NCBI RefSeq assembly: GCF_012910905.1
Contig: NZ_WTVN01000023.1
Coordinates: 18,261 to 82,260 of the forward strand
DNA from: Aromatoleum toluvorans
GTDB lineage: Bacteria > Pseudomonadota > Gammaproteobacteria > Burkholderiales > Rhodocyclaceae
Direction: 5' to 3'
DNA length: 64,000 nt
Shown here: positions 1 through 8,051 of the stretch, one piece after another
Position numbering within the stretch: the first letter of the stretch is position 1
How the letters are laid out: every line of letters begins with the position of its first letter
Position numbers and translations under genes: made by a program
The notes under the pieces: generated by a model
What the model was told of the DNA's origin: nothing
Seen by the model: only the letters and a program-made list of their open reading frames with translations
Database searches by the model: none

Positions 1-593
1 GGCAGCGCGTCGAGGTCGCGGATGAAGGGCGCCGAGCGCGTCGCGATGACGCCGCCGTCGCGCCAGAAGGCGAGGCCGGCGACCTTCGCCGGGTCGTCGC
101 CGGCGTTGAGGCAGTCCAGCAATTGCGGCAGCGTGCGTTCGCCTTCGCCGCGCACGACGAAGTCGATGGCGTCGTGGTCGATGCGCAGCATCTCCTGGTA
201 GCAGAAGGTGGCGTGCACGTTGCCGATCGCGGTGACGATTTCCGGATCGATTTCCTTGGCGAGGCGCAGCAGCCTGGTTGCTGCGACGATCGCGGCGGTG
301 AAGGCCGAGGTGCATACGACGTCGGGGCGGAAGTCCTCGAGGCGCTTGCGGATCTGGTCCTCGTCATGCCACAGGGCCATCGCGTCGTAATAGTCGACCT
401 CGTAGCCCGCTTCGCGCAGGGAGCCCGCGATGTAGACGAAACCGACGTTGAGCCAGGTGCCGGCCGATTCCACGACCCCCGAGTGATAGGGCACGGTGAC
501 GAGCGCGACGCGCTTGATCCTGCGCTGGCGCGGCACGACCGGGGCGGTGCGCGGCGGGGGGACGAAGGTGATCGGGGAGGCTGCGTTTCCCAT
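1..593 (-). CDS. B12-binding-domain radical SAM protein, N-terminal part (runs off the window)
   Basis: The reading frame opens at ATG 593 and has no stop before the window edge, so about 197 N-terminal residues are visible. After a Pro-rich leader comes a Rossmann-like B12-binding domain: a VALVTVPYHSG strand, then VGFVYIAGSLREAGYEV, a DYYDAM segment, a RPDVVCTSAFTAAI strand and a FVVRGEGERTLPQLL segment. These are typical of the BchE-like group of cobalamin-dependent radical SAM enzymes. The CxxxCxxC cluster motif would lie beyond the edge and cannot be checked. A GAG lies just upstream of the start. An FNR-like box and a TACTAT -10 precede it, which fits an oxygen-sensitive enzyme made anaerobically. 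The substrate is unknown; a Mg-protoporphyrin cyclase role is not supported because no other pigment genes are nearby. Confidence 0.75.
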   Translation of the reverse strand, partial: MGNAASPITFVPPPRTAPVVPRQRRIKRVALVTVPYHSGVVESAGTWLNVGFVYIAGSLREAGYEVDYYDAMALWHDEDQIRKRLEDFRPDVVCTSAFTAAIVAATRLLRLAKEIDPEIVTAIGNVHATFCYQEMLRIDHDAIDFVVRGEGERTLPQLLDCLNAGDDPAKVAGLAFWRDGGVIATRSAPFIRDLDAL

Positions 594-634
594 TATTCTC
601 GGCAAGCAGGCGTGTCGGGGGCAAAATGCCGGCG

Positions 635-676
635 ATAGTAGGCGAGCGCGCCGCCTCGGCGCTTGACATATATCAA
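635..676 (-). promoter_or_regulatory. FNR-type class II promoter of the radical SAM gene
   Basis: On the minus strand a TACTAT -10 hexamer (640 to 635) is preceded by TTGACATATATCAA (663-676), which matches the FNR consensus TTGAT-N4-ATCAA at 9 of 10 positions. The box centre is 34.5 bp from the inner edge of the -10. That is the spacing of a -41.5 class II FNR activation site, with a predicted start near 628, about 35 bp before the ATG. Confidence 0.6.
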
Positions 677-746
677 CGGCATTGCCGATGGCGTAGCGGG
701 GCCGCGCACGGGGTTGGCCCGTGCGCGGGGAAGTGGCGGACGAGGA

Positions 747-2117
747 TCAGCGGGCAGGCGAGCTGGCCTCGGCCGCTGCGGAACCTTGCGGGAGCGGATT
801 GGCGAGCATCTCCTCGCTCAGCTCGTCGCAGGGGCAGACGGGCGGCGTCATCGGCAGCGGCGCGGGCAAGGCATGGTCGGCTACTGCGGGCTGGCGTGCG
901 CGGGCGAGGCCCATCTTGAAGCGGATCGAGAAGTTCACGTAGGCCTCGAGGAAGCGGAAGATCCGCTTGTCGCCCATCGGGCCGACCGGCCGCTCGCTCG
1001 GCAGCGGTGCGACCTTGCCGTCGACGATTTTCGCGCGCCCTACGATCTGGAAGCTGCCGTCGTGGTCGACGTAGCCGAGGTTGTCGGTCTGCACGGCCAG
1101 CACGGTCGGCAGGTTGGCGAGGTCATAGTGGCGCAGCAGGCCGACCTGGCCGGGGGGCAGCGGTTGCAGGTCGTCGAGGCCGACGGCGGCGACGCGCGCC
1201 CACGGCGGGGTGAGGCGGCGGCGCTGCGATGTCCGGCCCTGGACGGCGGCGCGCAGGGTGTCGTCGAAGTAGTTGGTGGCGCTCTCGGCCATGCCGAGCA
1301 CATTCACGCAATGCGAGGCCGGGATGCCGAGGATTTCTTCGGCGAGGCGGAAATAGTCGTCCTGCGTGAGTTCGCCGAAGCGCCCGCGGTAGCCGCCGCC
1401 GTCGCCGATGCGGCTGCCGGCGGGCAGGCGGAAGCGCAGGCTGCGCGCCTTGCAGGCGTTGAAGAAATACACGAAGGCGGAGGTCGACCCGATCATCGCG
1501 AGCGGGACGCCGGTGGCTTCGGATTGTTCCAGTGCCGCGATCAGGCCCTTGATGTCGAGGCCCGAGTAGTCGAGCAGGAAGCGGCTGTCAGGGGTGCCGA
1601 AATGGCGGCGCGTCTCGTCCATGCCGACCGCCATGCCCATCGACGGGGCCATTTCCGGGCTGGGGGCGAGGATGAGGATGCGGCAGCGCTGGCCGCGGGC
1701 GAAGTCGGGGAAGAGATAGGCCCCGGTCATCGTGCGGTTGGCGGTGAGGATGAGCTCGCGGCCGATGTCGTCGCGGAAGATCTGGCCGCGCCGGTTCGCC
1801 GTCGTGCCGCTGGTGATCTGCGCCATCACCGCCTGTTCGGGCGGGAAGGACGTGACGATGGCGGTCTTGAAGCTGTCGGTCGGGAAGGCGGGGATCTGGC
1901 GCCAGTCGGTGACGTGGGTCGGAGTGATGCCCTTGGCTTCGCAGAACTCGCGGTAGGGCGTATTGCGCTCGAACTGCCAGGCGAAGATTTCCGGTGCGAG
2001 TTCGTCGAAGGGACTGCGGTCGGCGTCGACGCCGGCGGCGATCATCGTGCGGATGCGCGCGGCGAGGCGCTCGCGCACGGGGTCGGGCTGGATGTCGGGA
2101 GTGGCGTTCGGAGTCAT
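747..2117 (-). CDS. LuxE-family acyl-protein synthetase (PaaK-like fold)
   Basis: 456 aa. The chain resembles the LuxE acyl-protein synthetase / PaaK-like adenylate-forming family. It has an N-terminal helical region (WQFERNTPYREFCEAKG), an AFPTDSFKTA segment, the adenylate loop QITSGTTANRRG near residues 100-112, and a late VGRAKIVDGK segment. LuxE enzymes activate fatty acids as adenylates and pass them to a Cys thiol. No luxCD partners are present, so bioluminescence is not implied. The extreme C-terminus carries a CPCDEL motif with two closely spaced Cys. The gene lies 153 bp before the B12 radical SAM gene on the same strand, and both have FNR-like upstream sites, so they may act in one anaerobic pathway. 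The substrate is unknown. A divergent adenylate-forming ligase of another kind is the main alternative. Confidence 0.7.
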   Translation of the reverse strand: MTPNATPDIQPDPVRERLAARIRTMIAAGVDADRSPFDELAPEIFAWQFERNTPYREFCEAKGITPTHVTDWRQIPAFPTDSFKTAIVTSFPPEQAVMAQITSGTTANRRGQIFRDDIGRELILTANRTMTGAYLFPDFARGQRCRILILAPSPEMAPSMGMAVGMDETRRHFGTPDSRFLLDYSGLDIKGLIAALEQSEATGVPLAMIGSTSAFVYFFNACKARSLRFRLPAGSRIGDGGGYRGRFGELTQDDYFRLAEEILGIPASHCVNVLGMAESATNYFDDTLRAAVQGRTSQRRRLTPPWARVAAVGLDDLQPLPPGQVGLLRHYDLANLPTVLAVQTDNLGYVDHDGSFQIVGRAKIVDGKVAPLPSERPVGPMGDKRIFRFLEAYVNFSIRFKMGLARARQPAVADHALPAPLPMTPPVCPCDELSEEMLANPLPQGSAAAEASSPAR

Positions 2118-2124
2118 CTGGGGC

Positions 2125-2150
2125 GCGCGGACGACAAAAAAAGTCCGCGC
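2125..2150 (-). repeat. Perfect 8-bp inverted repeat with T-tract spacer, just upstream of the LuxE-like gene
   Basis: GCGCGGAC (2125-2132) and GTCCGCGC (2143-2150) form a perfect inverted repeat around a 10-nt A/T-rich spacer, ending 8 bp before the start codon. The predicted transcription start (near 2144) falls inside the distal arm, so a full RNA hairpin would not form from that start. A DNA operator or an upstream-initiated transcript are the alternatives. Confidence 0.5.
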
Positions 2151-2192
2151 ACTCTAGCAACAGTTGCCGCGCCACCGGTTGACGAGGATCAG
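2151..2192 (-). promoter_or_regulatory. FNR-type class II promoter of the LuxE-like gene
   Basis: A TAGAGT -10 (2156 to 2151, minus strand) lies 34.5 bp from the centre of TTGACGAGGATCAG (2179-2192), an 8/10 match to the FNR consensus. The geometry is identical to the promoter at 635-676, which strengthens an otherwise imperfect box. Predicted start near 2144. Confidence 0.45.
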
Positions 2193-2204
2193 GCGTAATC
2201 GATG

Positions 2205-2234
2205 CGGCATATGCCGATCATGCCCGATCCGGGC
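2205..2234 (-). terminator. Tandem palindromes at the 3' end of the multihaem cytochrome gene
   Basis: GCCCG-ATC-CGGGC (2222-2234) overlaps the cytochrome stop codon and is followed on the minus strand by the 12-bp palindrome CGGCATATGCCG (2205-2216). There is no T tract, so a weak or Rho-assisted terminator, or a transcript-stabilising structure, is as likely as intrinsic termination. Confidence 0.35.
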
Positions 2235-4828
2235 TAGGGCGGACTCGAACAGGTGTTGGTCATCCAGTCCCTGCCGGTCGCCGGGTTGGTGTTGTTCGTG
2301 GTGTTGCCGTTGCTGGCCGGGATGCGGTCGGCCGCGGCCTTGACCGACGAGCCGCAGTCCGAGTCGGTCCACTGGGCGTTCTGCTTGAAGTTCACGATCT
2401 TCAGTTTCGCCCGGCGGTAATAGGGGCCTTCGCTATAGTTGTCCGCGCTGCCGCTGGTCGCGACTTCCTTGCTGCCGGTTTGACCCGCTTCGGGGCCGAC
2501 GTCGTTCAGGTTCACTAGGAAGGATTTGTTCTTCCAGCCGTGCGGGACCGCCACGTGACACCAGTTGCAGCGCATGCTGCCGACCTTGTTGCGGTGTACG
2601 CTGTGGCCATCGCCTTTGTCAGTGTTGAACCCGGTTCCGCCAGTGGTGCCGGCATAGCGGTTCACATCGTGACACCTGAAGCACAGCCCCGAGGTGTCCG
2701 GGCTGCCGGTGCTGGAGTTGTACGGCCCCTTGAGCAGGAAGTTGTTGGTCGAACCATGCGGCCCCCACGGGTTGGGGCTGGTCGGCGTGATCGTGTTGGC
2801 GGCAGTGGCGTTGCCGTGGCAGTCGGTGCAGTGCATGGTGTTGGTGCCGACGCTGGCGTTCCACGGCGCGAGCCAGGCGTTCGCGTTCATGTTGTTGCGC
2901 TGCGAGACGGTGCGCCCGGTGCTGTTGATCACCGGGTGCCAGGAGCGGTGGTTGCCGGTGTTGTAGGCGGCACCGGCACCGGCGTCGCTGCCGAGCGGGC
3001 CGGGCGCGCCCTGATGCGCGAGCGGTGCCTGGAATTCGCGTGCCTGGTTGGTGTAGCGCGTGTAGTTGTTCCTTTCGGTCACCGCGCTGCCGGAGGTGGT
3101 GCCGGGTGCGCCGAGTTCGGGGCGCTTGAGGCCGCTCGGATACACATTGTCATCGGGATAGGCGTAGTCGGAATGGCACTTCAGGCATACCTGGTATTCG
3201 CGCGTCACCCACGTGCTGGTGACGGCGGTGGCGGCGCCCTGTCCGCCGTCGCCGACCTTTTCGGTGTAGCTGTTGGGCAAGGCGAAGAAGCTGCGCAGGG
3301 CGTAGACCGGTTCGACCCCGAAGGCGCCGCGCAGGGCGCCCGATGCGATGTTGCCGTTGGCGCCGCCCGGAACATGGGTGCGCTGGTCGACGCCGGTGAG
3401 GTTGAACACGCTGTTGCGCGTGACACGGTGCGGGTTATGGCAGTCGGTGCACTCGGCGTGACGGTTGTTGACGTCGATCTGGCCGAGCAGCGTGCGGTCC
3501 TCGACGAAGTTGTGGTCCTTGATGTCGTGCGTCTCGACCCCCGATTTCTGCTCCGTGGTCGTGATCGGCATGTGCTTGTTCGCGGTACTGAAGTCGCTCT
3601 TGATGTTCGGGACGGCGCCGGTGGCCGTGCCGATGATGCTCTCGGCGGCCGGCGAGTGGCACTGGTAGCAAGTATTCTCGATCGCGGACGCGGAACTGGG
3701 CGCGGCCGTCGAGCCGGGCATGAAGCTGCCGACGCCGGTGCCGACGGGGGTGCCGCTCACGCCTTCGCGCAGCAGGCGGCGCGCACCCTGCACGGTGTGG
3801 GTGTCGTGACAGTTGAGACAGGCGGCCTGCCAGACCTGTGTGGTCGTCGGGAATTCGCGGCGGTTCGCGGCGTCGAGCTTGTACACCTCGTCACCGATCG
3901 TCTGCGACGCGTGCGAGGATTGCGACCACGCGGTGCCGAGCTTGTCGTGGCAGCCGAGGCAGATCTGGTCGGAGGCGGCATTGAACGCGCCGCCTGCCGG
4001 ATTGGCGGTCTGGAAGCGGTTCAGGCGCAGGAACTTGGAGACGTCGAGGTGCGGGTCGTGGCAGGTCGTGCACTGCACCTGTCCCGCTCCGGCGGTGCCG
4101 GTTGGCTGTAGCGGCAGCAGCGGCTTGTAGCCGGAGCTGCGGATGCCGATCACGGTGCCCGAGGCAGGGGGGTGGCGCTGTTGCGCGTCCATGCGCCGCA
4201 GTTCGCCGTCGGCCGCCGCCAGCGTGTCGTTGAAGGTGAAGGAGATCGGGTGGTCGTTGCGCAGGTCGATGCCGAGGTTGCGTGTGAATCCGGAGGTGGC
4301 GCCCTGCGGCCCGGCGGGCATCTTGCCGAGGTCGGTGCCGCTCATCGTGATCGCCACGTTCTTCGTGCCGCCCAGCACGCCGACGGTGCCGATCGCCATC
4401 GTGCCGTCGTGGCAGGACAGGCACAGCTTGGAACTGCCGCCCGGCTGAGACAGCGCGCCGAAGATCGTCTGGGCGTCGAGCGAGTTCGAGGTGTAGGGGG
4501 TGTAGGTCGCGCTGGACAGCTCGCGGTTCCACAACGGCGCCGGGGCGGCCGCATTGGCGGCGTGCGGCGTGTGGCAGAACACGCAGATCTGGCTTTCGGA
4601 GGCCGCCTTGACCGTGCCCGAACCGGAAGTGGACAGGTTGTGCTTGGTATTGGAGATCTTCGACTGCTGGGCGGTCGCGGGAGCGATGCAGACGACCGCG
4701 AGGAGGGCGAGTGCGGCGATGTGCAGGGCGCGCAGCACGCCCCGCGCAGCCCCGGTCCGGTGCGCGGGGCGGCTTGCCCGTGGGGGCGGTGCGCCAGCGA
4801 AGGTGCCTGCGTTGCCGGGCTCGTTCAT
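2234..4828 (-). CDS. Eleven-haem periplasmic or outer-surface cytochrome c
   Basis: 864 aa. Eleven CxxCH haem-binding motifs are visible: CVFCH (near residue 82), CLSCH, CTTCH, CLGCH, CLNCH, CYQCH, CTDCH, CLKCH, CTDCH, CFRCH and CNWCH. Several are followed by DxH or xPH, as in the doubled-CxxCH / cytochrome c3-like families of respiratory electron carriers. The N-terminus has a long polar leader, a hydrophobic stretch near residues 31-50 and an ATA-QQ cleavage site, so it is exported and matured by the Ccm system. Its likely role is transfer of respiratory electrons to a periplasmic or extracellular acceptor; the acceptor is unknown. No porin-cytochrome partner lies beside it. The start at 4828 lacks a clear Shine-Dalgarno and the 30-residue n-region is long for a signal peptide, so a downstream GTG start is possible. 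A diguanylate cyclase gene lies 238 bp upstream on the same strand. Confidence 0.88.
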   Translation of the reverse strand: MNEPGNAGTFAGAPPPRASRPAHRTGAARGVLRALHIAALALLAVVCIAPATAQQSKISNTKHNLSTSGSGTVKAASESQICVFCHTPHAANAAAPAPLWNRELSSATYTPYTSNSLDAQTIFGALSQPGGSSKLCLSCHDGTMAIGTVGVLGGTKNVAITMSGTDLGKMPAGPQGATSGFTRNLGIDLRNDHPISFTFNDTLAAADGELRRMDAQQRHPPASGTVIGIRSSGYKPLLPLQPTGTAGAGQVQCTTCHDPHLDVSKFLRLNRFQTANPAGGAFNAASDQICLGCHDKLGTAWSQSSHASQTIGDEVYKLDAANRREFPTTTQVWQAACLNCHDTHTVQGARRLLREGVSGTPVGTGVGSFMPGSTAAPSSASAIENTCYQCHSPAAESIIGTATGAVPNIKSDFSTANKHMPITTTEQKSGVETHDIKDHNFVEDRTLLGQIDVNNRHAECTDCHNPHRVTRNSVFNLTGVDQRTHVPGGANGNIASGALRGAFGVEPVYALRSFFALPNSYTEKVGDGGQGAATAVTSTWVTREYQVCLKCHSDYAYPDDNVYPSGLKRPELGAPGTTSGSAVTERNNYTRYTNQAREFQAPLAHQGAPGPLGSDAGAGAAYNTGNHRSWHPVINSTGRTVSQRNNMNANAWLAPWNASVGTNTMHCTDCHGNATAANTITPTSPNPWGPHGSTNNFLLKGPYNSSTGSPDTSGLCFRCHDVNRYAGTTGGTGFNTDKGDGHSVHRNKVGSMRCNWCHVAVPHGWKNKSFLVNLNDVGPEAGQTGSKEVATSGSADNYSEGPYYRRAKLKIVNFKQNAQWTDSDCGSSVKAAADRIPASNGNTTNNTNPATGRDWMTNTCSSPP

Positions 4829-4923
4829 CGTCTGTCAGATGTGCGTTTGACCTGTGGGCTGCCCGCACGCCGTCGAAGGCCGGACTGCATCAGGTAGTCC
4901 CGTATCGACGCCGCCTCGGGCGT

Positions 4924-4976
4924 GCAAGTCCCGTCGGGCTGTGACGGTTCGTCGCGCATGCTTGCGCGAGACTTGC
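4924..4976 (-). ncRNA. Perfect three-way-junction fold in the leader of the multihaem cytochrome
   Basis: Within 53 nt there are three perfectly paired stems. P1 is GCAAGTC (4924-4930) with GACTTGC (4970-4976), 7 bp. Inside it are a 7-bp stem with a 4-nt loop (TCGCGCA 4952-4958 with TGCGCGA 4963-4969) and a 5-bp stem with a 7-nt loop (CCGTC 4931-4935 with GACGG 4943-4947). Only four bases (4948-4951) are unpaired at the junction. The strand cannot be decided from pairing alone. On the minus strand the fold lies about 95-150 nt before the cytochrome ATG, so a regulatory leader is the simplest reading. It does not match the c-di-GMP (GEMM) riboswitch core, and no known class is recognised. Confidence 0.4.
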
Positions 4977-5049
4977 TCCTTTTGGATGATTATCGAGTAC
5001 GGCGAGGTGAATGCAAAGCGCTGAAACGTATCCTTTTTGCAGGCGATGC

Positions 5050-5064
5050 GCCGCCGGGGGCGGC
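5050..5064 (-). terminator. GC hairpin just after the diguanylate cyclase gene
   Basis: GCCGCC and GGCGGC pair over a 3-nt loop immediately downstream of the stop codon (minus strand). No T tract follows, so this may slow rather than stop transcription, and read-through into the cytochrome gene is possible. Confidence 0.3.
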
Positions 5065-5066
5065 TT

Positions 5067-6497
5067 TCATGCGCAGGGCATTGCATTTCCGGTGCCGGGG
5101 AGCACTTCCAGGTACGGGAAATACTGCCGGTCGGCGCCGACGAGGTGTTGGGCGACGACGTCGTAGGCAAGGAACTCGAAGACGTCCGCCACCGGGACCT
5201 CGGCATCGTCCCGGGCGCGCTCGAACAGCCGGCCGGCCCGTTCGAGCAGCCGTCCGTGTTCGGCGGCGTGGGCTTCGCGTGCCGGAAAGCCGATGCTGCC
5301 GTGCAGGCGTTCCTCGTCCTCGAAGTGTGCGCGGATGTCCTCGACCAGCGCTTGCATCGCTTCCAGGACCTCGTCGCGCGCGGCGTGCGAGATGAGGGCA
5401 TGCAGCAGCCGGTTGGCGTGCTCGAAGAGCTGCTGGTGCTGGCGGTCCACGTGCTCATTGCCGCTGCGGTAGCTGTCGCGCCAGATCAGCTGCACCGGCG
5501 AGCATGCCTGGCGCGTGCCGTCTGCCGCGTAGGCGGTGAACGGGTCGAGGACGACGCGATTGCGCCCTGCGTTCTTGGCCCGGTACATCGCGCGGTCGGC
5601 GCGTCCGAGCCAGTGTTCCAGGCTTTCGCCGCAGCGGTATTCGGCGACCCCGACGCTGATCGTGACCGGCCGGGCACTCGACAGTTGCGCTTCGGCGACG
5701 CGTGCGCACAGCTTGCGCGCGAGCAGTTCGGCTTCGCGCAGCGGCGTGTCGGGTGCGAGCACGACGAACTCCTCGCCGCCCCAGCGCGTGACCGTATCGG
5801 CGCGGCGGATGTCGCCGCGGATGCGGCGCACGAGTTCGACGAGCACGTAATCGCCGACGGCGTGGCCGAACTGGTCGTTGATCTCCTTGAAGTGGTCCAC
5901 ATCGAGCACGAGCAGGGACGCGGCATGGCCGTGGCGTTCGGCACGGGACATTTCCAGCAGTGCGGCGTCTTCCAGGTGGCGGCGGTTCCATGCGCCGGTG
6001 AGGCGGTCGGTGTACGCGAGGCGCTCCATCTGTTCGAGGGCGTGCAGCAGCTCGGCGTGACGCGTATCGGCGTGTTCGGCGTGTTCGGCGGGGTTGGCGA
6101 CGGTGCCCGTGCGGTTGCCGATCTCGGTGGCGATCATCCCCGCAGCGATGGTCCCGCCGTCGGCGCCGCGCAGCGGGAAACGCGTGACGAGAAAGCGGCG
6201 CGCTCGCCGCCCGACGATGGCGTCCTCCTCGCCGAAGGTGACGGCAGTTGCGGCGTCGCCGCCGATGCGCAGGGCGCGCGGAACGCCGGCCGTGCGCAGA
6301 ACGTCCTCCTCGTGGCGGCCCGGCAGGGATTCGGCGGGCAGGCCCAGCATCTGCGCGAAAGCGTCGTTGGCGTAGAGGTAGCTGCCGTCGTCGCCGCGAA
6401 TGGCGATGAGTGCCGGTGACTGGGCAACGAGCGAATGCACGAGGGACGCGTGAGCGTTCCCGACCGGGATATCCGTTTGGGCCAGGGATTCACTCAT
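5067..6497 (-). CDS. PAS-GGDEF diguanylate cyclase with C-terminal haemerythrin domain
   Basis: 476 aa. A PAS domain (about residues 20-125, with DDGSYLYANDAFAQMLG) is followed by a GGDEF domain (about 160-320). The active-site GGEEF is at 240-244, and an RxxD inhibitory site (231-234) lies five residues before it, so it should make c-di-GMP with product inhibition. The last 130 residues form a haemerythrin-like domain with the diiron signature: HVDRQH, then HFEDEE, HAAEH and HLVGADRQY. Such domains bind O2 at a non-haem diiron site, and known haemerythrin-GGDEF proteins couple O2 to c-di-GMP output. No transmembrane segment is seen, so it is cytoplasmic. It is upstream of the 11-haem cytochrome in the same direction, and the intervening leader is structured. 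Catalytic and O2-sensing calls are by family; activity is not shown. Confidence 0.88.
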   Translation of the reverse strand: MSESLAQTDIPVGNAHASLVHSLVAQSPALIAIRGDDGSYLYANDAFAQMLGLPAESLPGRHEEDVLRTAGVPRALRIGGDAATAVTFGEEDAIVGRRARRFLVTRFPLRGADGGTIAAGMIATEIGNRTGTVANPAEHAEHADTRHAELLHALEQMERLAYTDRLTGAWNRRHLEDAALLEMSRAERHGHAASLLVLDVDHFKEINDQFGHAVGDYVLVELVRRIRGDIRRADTVTRWGGEEFVVLAPDTPLREAELLARKLCARVAEAQLSSARPVTISVGVAEYRCGESLEHWLGRADRAMYRAKNAGRNRVVLDPFTAYAADGTRQACSPVQLIWRDSYRSGNEHVDRQHQQLFEHANRLLHALISHAARDEVLEAMQALVEDIRAHFEDEERLHGSIGFPAREAHAAEHGRLLERAGRLFERARDDAEVPVADVFEFLAYDVVAQHLVGADRQYFPYLEVLPGTGNAMPCA

Positions 6498-6791
6498 TCA
6501 AACCGTTTCCCGTGTGCGTGAGGACGAAACCGCACTCCGTTCAGTGGCTTGCGATTGAGCCGGATTCTAGCGGTATCGGGATCGCCGTGGCGTGATTCCG
6601 GTCACGCGCCCGGGTGGGCTGGAGCAGGCCACCGTCGGGGCAAAGCGCGGTATAGTCCGCTCCGTTCAGAACCACCGGGATTGCCTGTTTGTACGCCGTT
6701 TCCATCCGATTCCGAGTGCATGCCGCAGCCATGACGGGCAGGTGCGTGCAGGTGATCCGGCGGCAGGGAGGCTTCCACCGCAGGAGCGGCC

Positions 6792-8051
6792 ATGGTCGGT
6801 CATGAGGCGATGCGTCGCATCGACCGCTGGCTCGGTGTGCCGGTGTGTGCCGCGTTGTCGGGCACGCGGCGGATCGCGCGATGGTGGGGGGGAGGTGCGC
6901 CCGGGCGCGAGCAGGTGGTGCGGCGCGTGCTGTTCGTGCAGCTTGCCGAATCGGGGAGCATGGTCCTCGCCGATCCGGCGATGCGTGCGCTGACGGCGCG
7001 CAGCGGCGCACAGGCGTACTGCCTGACCTTCGCCCACAACCGCGACAGTCTGGCGATCGCCGGTACGGTGCCGCCCGAGCGCGTGTTCTCGATCCGGACC
7101 GCCTCGCTCGGCGTGCTGATCGCGGATACCTGGCGATTCCTGCGCGAGCTGCGGCAGGCGCGCATCGACGCGATCGTCGACCTCGAACTGTTTTCGCGCC
7201 TGACGGCGGCGCTGTGCCTGCTCACCGGCGTGCGTCGCCGTGCCGGGTTCCATCGCTTCGACGGAGTCGGCCTGTATCGCGGCGATCTGTACACGCATCC
7301 GCTCGCGTTCAACCCGCAGCTGCACATGGCGCAGAACTACCTGATGCTGGTCGAGGCGCTGTTCGCCGAAGGTGCACCGCGCGTGCCGGCGGCGATGCTG
7401 GTGCCGCGCGTGCGGCGGCGCGAGATCGGTGCCGCGGAACTGTCGGCCGTGAAGGTGCGCCTGACACCGCTGATCGGTACCGAAATCGGCCGCGAGCGCC
7501 TGATCCTGGTGAATGCCAACGCGAGCGCCATGCTGCCGCAGCGGCGCTGGCCGCAGGCGCATTTCGTGGCCCTGGTGCGTGCGGCGCTCGGGCGTCATGC
7601 CGACGTGCGCGTGCTGCTGATCGGGGGCGAGGACGACCGGGCGACGACCGCGGCGATCGCAGCGCAGGTCGCCGATCCGCGCTGCGTGGATGTCGCGGGG
7701 CGCTTCGCGCTCGGCGAGCTGCCGGCGCTCTTCACGCTGGGGGAGGTGCTGATCAGCAACGACTCGGGGCCGGCGCATTTCGCGGCGGTCACGGCGCTAC
7801 CGGTGATCGCGCTGTTCGGCCCCGAGACGCCGGTCCTGTTCCGCCCGCTGGGGGATGTGACCGTGGTCAGCGCGGGGCTCGCGTGCTCGCCGTGCGTGCA
7901 TGCGGGCAATCAGCGGCGCACGCGCTGCGCGGACAACCAGTGCATGCAACGCATCTCCGTCGCCGAGGTGTTCGGCGAGCTGTGCCGCGTGCTCGATGCG
8001 CGGGCGGTGGGGGCGGTGCGAAGCGCCACGCTCGTGGAGGCCGGGGCGTGA
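6792..8051 (+). CDS. Family 9 glycosyltransferase (heptosyltransferase-like)
   Basis: 419 aa. The N-terminal VRRVLFVQLAESGSMVLADPAMRAL segment and the C-terminal half (LILVNANASAMLPQRRWP, LISNDSGPAHFAAVTALPVIALFGPETPVLF, a late Cys-rich CSPCVH...CADNQCM loop) are those of GT9 ADP-heptose-type transferases. These act at the inner face of the membrane on lipid-linked acceptors. The start at 6792 has AGGAG seven bases upstream. The gene ends GTGA, overlapping the start of the aminotransferase, so three genes are translationally coupled. The partners suggest an amino-sugar or modified lipid/glycan pathway rather than core LPS heptose transfer; the substrate is not known. Confidence 0.8.
   Translation: MVGHEAMRRIDRWLGVPVCAALSGTRRIARWWGGGAPGREQVVRRVLFVQLAESGSMVLADPAMRALTARSGAQAYCLTFAHNRDSLAIAGTVPPERVFSIRTASLGVLIADTWRFLRELRQARIDAIVDLELFSRLTAALCLLTGVRRRAGFHRFDGVGLYRGDLYTHPLAFNPQLHMAQNYLMLVEALFAEGAPRVPAAMLVPRVRRREIGAAELSAVKVRLTPLIGTEIGRERLILVNANASAMLPQRRWPQAHFVALVRAALGRHADVRVLLIGGEDDRATTAAIAAQVADPRCVDVAGRFALGELPALFTLGEVLISNDSGPAHFAAVTALPVIALFGPETPVLFRPLGDVTVVSAGLACSPCVHAGNQRRTRCADNQCMQRISVAEVFGELCRVLDARAVGAVRSATLVEAGA

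Noticed and set aside
1..593. Naming the partial radical SAM protein bchE
   Set aside because: Only the B12-binding part is visible and no photosynthesis or bacteriochlorophyll genes are nearby.
2125..2150. RNA hairpin or thermosensor in the LuxE-like leader
   Set aside because: The predicted start lies inside the distal arm, so the full stem would not be transcribed from that promoter. Kept only as a DNA inverted repeat.
4924..4976. Hammerhead-like ribozyme or tRNA-like fold
   Set aside because: The junction lacks the conserved hammerhead core bases, and the stem order does not match a tRNA.
4829..5066. c-di-GMP (GEMM) riboswitch upstream of the cytochrome
   Set aside because: A three-way junction exists but the conserved GEMM core bases and tetraloop-receptor parts are missing.
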